64,000 nt of DNA, taken from assembly GCA_023213315.1 (NCBI GenBank), contig JAKCPI010006285.1, forward strand, positions 1 to 64,000. The letters run 5' to 3'. Numbering within the stretch: position 1 is the stretch's first letter; each line of letters starts with the position of its first letter. Origin of the DNA: Euborellia annulipes (taxonomy: Eukaryota > Arthropoda > Insecta > Dermaptera > Anisolabididae). Below are positions 63,768 to 64,000 of this stretch, one piece after another. Below the pieces are notes generated by a model. The model did no database searches. It saw nothing but the letters and a program-made list of their open reading frames with translations, and was not told the origin of the DNA. A program made the translations under genes and the position numbers.

Positions 63768-64000
63768 TAGGGTTACCATAATTTATTGATGTTAGATCCG
63801 GACAGACGACTCCAGGTCTGGGGGGTATATAAAAATTTGGCTCTGAAATCTGCATTTATTTAGCTACCCTGAGATGTGGAAAATTTTATCAAATTGCTTG
63901 ATTTTTAAAATAAAAAAAATAAGTAGGCCTATTATGACCACGTTTTCGGTTCATATTAGTAAAATCCGGACATTTCTCAGATCCGGACGCCAAACCGTAC
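63768..64000 (+). repeat. Dispersed repeat C, copy 3, cut by window end
   Basis: Starts GGGTTACCATAATTTATTG. GATCCGGACAGACGACTCC on one side and ATCCGGACATTTCTCAGATC near the end, with TATTAGTAAAATCCGG shared with 31380 and 46025 in inverse. Confidence 0.5.

Overview
The window looks like nuclear DNA of an animal, most likely an invertebrate: it is very AT-rich, has exon-like islands bounded by GT/AG splice sites and separated by introns of up to about 15 kb, and is packed with tRNA-derived SINEs, hAT, Tc1/mariner and Helitron-like non-autonomous elements and a Penelope-like retroelement (PLE). There is no operon structure. I cannot name the species from the sequence.

The best host-gene evidence is two plus-strand exons at 41243-41489 and 42717-42855. 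Their phases match across strong splice sites, giving 128 joined codons of a protein I do not recognise. A plausible upstream exon with a start codon lies at 26839-27008. Further exon candidates, weaker or isolated, are at 10055-10169, 11261-11371 (tandemly duplicated at 12240-12339), 20203-20825 (minus, two exons), 38702-38872 (minus), 48848-48957 and 56427-56571.

The rest is mostly repeats. The dominant one, called HS here, is a non-coding element of about 630-690 bp with a hairpin of about 95 nt at one end (H) and a short AT palindrome at the other (S). More than 30 full or partial copies lie on both strands, each with a CA/TG-type microsatellite at the same internal place. Orientation '+' below means H to S on the plus strand.

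Layout: 1-9.4 kb, HS copies, two hAT-type insertions, a TIR element with a tRNA-like core, and a 99-bp satellite. 10-13.3 kb, a tandem duplication containing an exon-like unit and the end of a hAT element. 13.4-19.3 kb, HS copies, inverted PLE ends and a MITE. 20-29.6 kb, candidate minus exons, SINEs, a hAT MITE, a mariner fossil, exon 26839-27008, a 144-bp satellite and a foldback. 30-42.9 kb, a deep nest of insertions (32.4-35.4 kb), HS copies, a hAT with a perfect 8-bp target duplication, and the host exons. 43-52 kb, sparse, with mariner and hAT MITEs, Helitron-like pieces and a 31-bp satellite. 52.6-55.6 kb, a head-to-head PLE dimer with a GIY-YIG nuclease ORF, inserted with a 13-bp duplication in a foldback that sits in a palindromic HS derivative. 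55.6-64 kb, near-complete HS copies, SINEs and a PLE 3' end.

The main biological themes are long inverted repeats at many loci, hammerhead-ribozyme-like cores at PLE ends, and the apparently undescribed HS family.
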